Part shown: positions 14,688 to 16,270 of the stretch, one piece after another
How positions within the stretch are numbered: the stretch's first letter is position 1
Layout of the letters: every line of letters starts with the position of its first letter
Assembly: GCA_030746295.1 (NCBI GenBank)
Contig: JASLMY010000103.1
Location: forward strand, 1 to 16,270
Source of the DNA: Alphaproteobacteria bacterium
GTDB taxonomy: Bacteria > Pseudomonadota > Alphaproteobacteria > GCA-2731375
Reading direction: 5' to 3'
Length of the DNA stretch: 16,270 nucleotides
Made by a program: the position numbers and the translations under genes
The notes under the pieces: model-generated
Told to the model about the DNA's origin: nothing
What the model saw: the letters and a program-made list of their open reading frames with translations, nothing else
Database searches by the model: none

Positions 14688-15698
14688 CTACCTGCCATGC
14701 TTCGCCAGCCACTCGGCCGCGCGGCGTTGGGCCTCTGCGATCTGGTCGGGGGTCATATGACCGGCGATCTGGTCAAGCCCGACCGCCGCGCCCCGATAGC
14801 CACGGGCCACGGCGATAGACCACCACATGTGCGCCAGGACGAAGCTCCGCGGCACACCGTGGCCGTTGCCATACATGAAGCCCAAGCTGTTCTGGGCACC
14901 GACATGGCCCTGCGCCGCGGCCTTCCGATACCACTTCACCGCCTCGCCATAGTCCTTCGGGATGCCGTCGCCGTTGGCGTACATGATGCCGAGGTCGTGT
15001 TGGCCGAGCGCAAGCCCTTGCTCGGCGGCCATCCGGTACCACCGGAAAGCCTGGGCATGGTTTCGCGGTACGCCCATGCCCTCGCGGTAGGCGGCCGCGA
15101 GGTTGTAGGCGGCCTCGGCGTCGCCTTGCTCGGCCGCCTGCCGATACCACCTCACCGCCTCCTTGGTGTCCAACGAGACGCCGCGGCCCATTTGGTACAT
15201 GAAGCCGAGGTTGTTCTGTGCCTTCGCAGCGCCCTGCTCGGCCGCCCTCAGAAACCATGCTGCCGCAACCCTATAGTCCCTCGGGACGGCGAGGCCTTCT
15301 TCATACATGACGCCGAGGTTGGTCTGCGCTCTGGCGTCACCCTGCCGGGCCGCGTCGCGATACCAGCGCATTGCCACCAGGTCATCCCGAGGGACGCCGT
15401 GGCCGTATCTGTACATGACGCCGAGATTGAATTGGGCCATCGCATGGCCCTGCGCGGCGGCCTTCCGATACCACCTGCGTGCCTCGCCAAAGTCTTGGGA
15501 AACGCCGTGTCCGTTTCGATACATGACCCCAATATTGAACTGGGCGTTGGCATCGCCTTGCTCGGCCAACGGTCGCCACTCGCGCAAGGCCCAGGCGTAG
15601 TCGCCGGGCTGGTCCGCCACAAAGCCCTTGTGGCGGTTATGCGCCGCCGCTGGCAACGTCAGTAAGACGGCCAGCACGGCAACATGCAGGTGGCGCAT
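14688..15698 (-). CDS. exported Sel1-repeat (TPR-like) protein
   Basis: A 336-residue protein with an N-terminal signal peptide (hydrophobic VAVLAVLLTL, likely cleaved after the Ala-Ala-Ala at 17-19), so probably periplasmic. It then carries seven consecutive 36-residue Sel1 repeats of the form xAxAQxNLGxMYxxGxGVPxDxxxA, each ending WYRxAAxQG, followed by a short helical tail. Repeats three, five and seven are the most divergent. Sel1 solenoids are protein-binding scaffolds; the partner is unknown and no neighbour suggests one. The ATG at 15698 is selected because AGGGG lies about 8 nt before it and the signal peptide begins there; an in-frame start 19 codons upstream lies 5' of the predicted -10 element. 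Confidence 0.88.
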   Translation of the reverse strand: MRHLHVAVLAVLLTLPAAAHNRHKGFVADQPGDYAWALREWRPLAEQGDANAQFNIGVMYRNGHGVSQDFGEARRWYRKAAAQGHAMAQFNLGVMYRYGHGVPRDDLVAMRWYRDAARQGDARAQTNLGVMYEEGLAVPRDYRVAAAWFLRAAEQGAAKAQNNLGFMYQMGRGVSLDTKEAVRWYRQAAEQGDAEAAYNLAAAYREGMGVPRNHAQAFRWYRMAAEQGLALGQHDLGIMYANGDGIPKDYGEAVKWYRKAAAQGHVGAQNSLGFMYGNGHGVPRSFVLAHMWWSIAVARGYRGAAVGLDQIAGHMTPDQIAEAQRRAAEWLAKHGR

Positions 15699-15727
15699 GA
15701 TATGTCCCCTTACCTTGGCGCGAGGAC

Positions 15728-15755
15728 AACATAGAGCCACTGGGAACAATCTCAA
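15728..15755 (-). promoter_or_regulatory. predicted sigma-70-type promoter of the Sel1-repeat gene
   Basis: On the minus strand, TTGAGA (15755-15750) and TATGTT (15733-15728) are separated by 16 bp, matching consensus at five and four of six positions. Transcription would start near 15721, leaving a leader of about 22 nt before the ATG at 15698, with the AGGGG ribosome-binding site inside it. Confidence 0.45.
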
Positions 15756-15781
15756 GGTCGATCAGCGACAATTGAACGAGA

Positions 15782-15800
15782 CGTAACGGCTTCCGTTGCG
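15782..15800 (-). terminator. hairpin between usp and the Sel1-repeat gene
   Basis: An 8-bp stem (15782-15789 with 15793-15800, one T-G wobble) closes a 3-nt loop. It lies 128 bp past the usp stop and just upstream of the predicted -35 of the Sel1-repeat gene. On the minus strand it is followed by a mildly T-rich stretch. It may end the usp transcript or act as an operator. A second, bulged hairpin lies nearer the usp stop (15868-15904). Otherwise the 229-bp gap 15699-15927 shows nothing gene-like. Confidence 0.3.
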
Positions 15801-15927
15801 CCGCCGCATGCAACCGCGAAAATGGGGCAGCCGGCGTGTCGACGAGGGGGCAAGAAAGGGCTCGGCGTTCGTCTCGCCCTCGATTCCACCTGTTCGAGGA
15901 CGAAAAGGCGTCAGTCAGGAGCGCCGC

Positions 15928-16270
15928 TCACTTGACCGTCAGGCAAGCGCAGTCGGCCCGCTCGGCGACGCGGGAGGAGACGCTGCCCAGCAACAGGTCG
16001 GCCGCGGACCCGAGACCGCGTCTGCCCATCACGATCAGGTCCGCCTTGCATTCCTCGGCAAAGGCCATGATCTCGTGGGCGGCCTTGCCGAGCCTGATTT
16101 CGGTCCGAACCTCTTGGACACCCTGCTCGTGGGCTCGGCTTGTCGCCTGGCCCGCGACGGGGTCGGCGATCGCGGCCAGCGCCTCACGCTCGGAGTCCTC
16201 CAAGTGCTCGAGCCTCGACAACCGCTGAAGCCCGACGCGAGCGCTGGGAATATCCTCCGCCACGTGCAGC
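15928..16270 (-). CDS. universal stress protein, UspA family (5'-truncated by window edge)
   Basis: About 114 C-terminal residues of a single-domain Usp are visible. The frame runs off the right edge, reading LHVAEDIPSA, which is the second beta-strand of the fold, so a GTG at 16263 is internal and roughly 30 N-terminal residues are missing. The ADLIVMGRRG strand is followed by the ATP-binding pattern G-x2-G-x9-G-S (GRRG ... LLLGS), indicating an ATP-binding UspA/UspFG-type member. The protein ends ADCACLTVK. Usp proteins support survival in energy or oxygen limitation and are common FNR/Anr/FixK targets; this gene's promoter lies outside the window. Confidence 0.93.
   Translation of the reverse strand, partial: LHVAEDIPSARVGLQRLSRLEHLEDSEREALAAIADPVAGQATSRAHEQGVQEVRTEIRLGKAAHEIMAFAEECKADLIVMGRRGLGSAADLLLGSVSSRVAERADCACLTVK

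Noticed and set aside
15836..16228. Plus-strand open frame of 130 codons opposite the usp gene
   Set aside because: It overlaps the clear Usp coding frame on the other strand, has no recognisable motif or ribosome-binding site, and is a typical GC-rich shadow frame.

Overview
This is a high-GC, gene-dense stretch of a Gram-negative chromosome, most likely from an alphaproteobacterium. The assignment rests on a formate-dehydrogenase-type accessory polyferredoxin, an FNR/FixK-type operator in front of a small heat-shock gene, and GC-rich codon use throughout; it is an inference without a phylogenetic marker. No tRNA, rRNA, CRISPR array, insertion sequence or phage gene was seen.

Layout, left to right. 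(1) 2-1636 (+): the 3'-part of a polyferredoxin of the kind linked to formate dehydrogenase gene clusters; its start lies outside the window. (2) 1666-3470 (-): a two-gene unit made of a small dimeric alpha/beta-barrel protein and an amidase-signature hydrolase. It is convergent with the polyferredoxin and divergent from (3) 3670-5010 (+), an FAD-dependent oxidoreductase of the DAO/DadA type. (4) 5134-5688 (+): an Hsp20 chaperone preceded by a near-consensus FNR/FixK box at 5051-5064. (5) 5800-12906 (+): a complete Na+-translocating NADH:quinone oxidoreductase operon, nqrABCDEF, followed directly by apbE (the flavin transferase that loads FMN onto NqrB and NqrC) and nqrM (the maturation factor for the NqrD/NqrE iron centre). 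(6) 12920-14650 (+): a two-CBS-domain protein and a CPA2-type cation:proton antiporter. (7) 14688-15698 (-): an exported Sel1-repeat protein. (8) 15928 to the right edge (-): a universal stress protein whose 5' end is cut off.

How it fits together. The centre is a self-contained sodium-bioenergetics module: the pump, both of its dedicated maturation factors, and a cation/proton antiporter downstream that could couple the sodium gradient to the proton gradient. The flanking Hsp20, CBS and Usp genes belong to families often found in oxygen-limitation (FNR/Anr/FixK) regulons, and one carries an operator in the class II activator position. The residues that carry the NQR chemistry are present: Cys pairs in NqrD and NqrE, 2Fe-2S and FAD motifs in NqrF, and the FMN-attachment threonines in NqrB and NqrC. 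The pump should therefore be functional. I found no clearly undescribed system. The most useful leads are the FNR box before hsp20, the possible read-through from it into nqr, and the CBS/antiporter pair attached to the pump.
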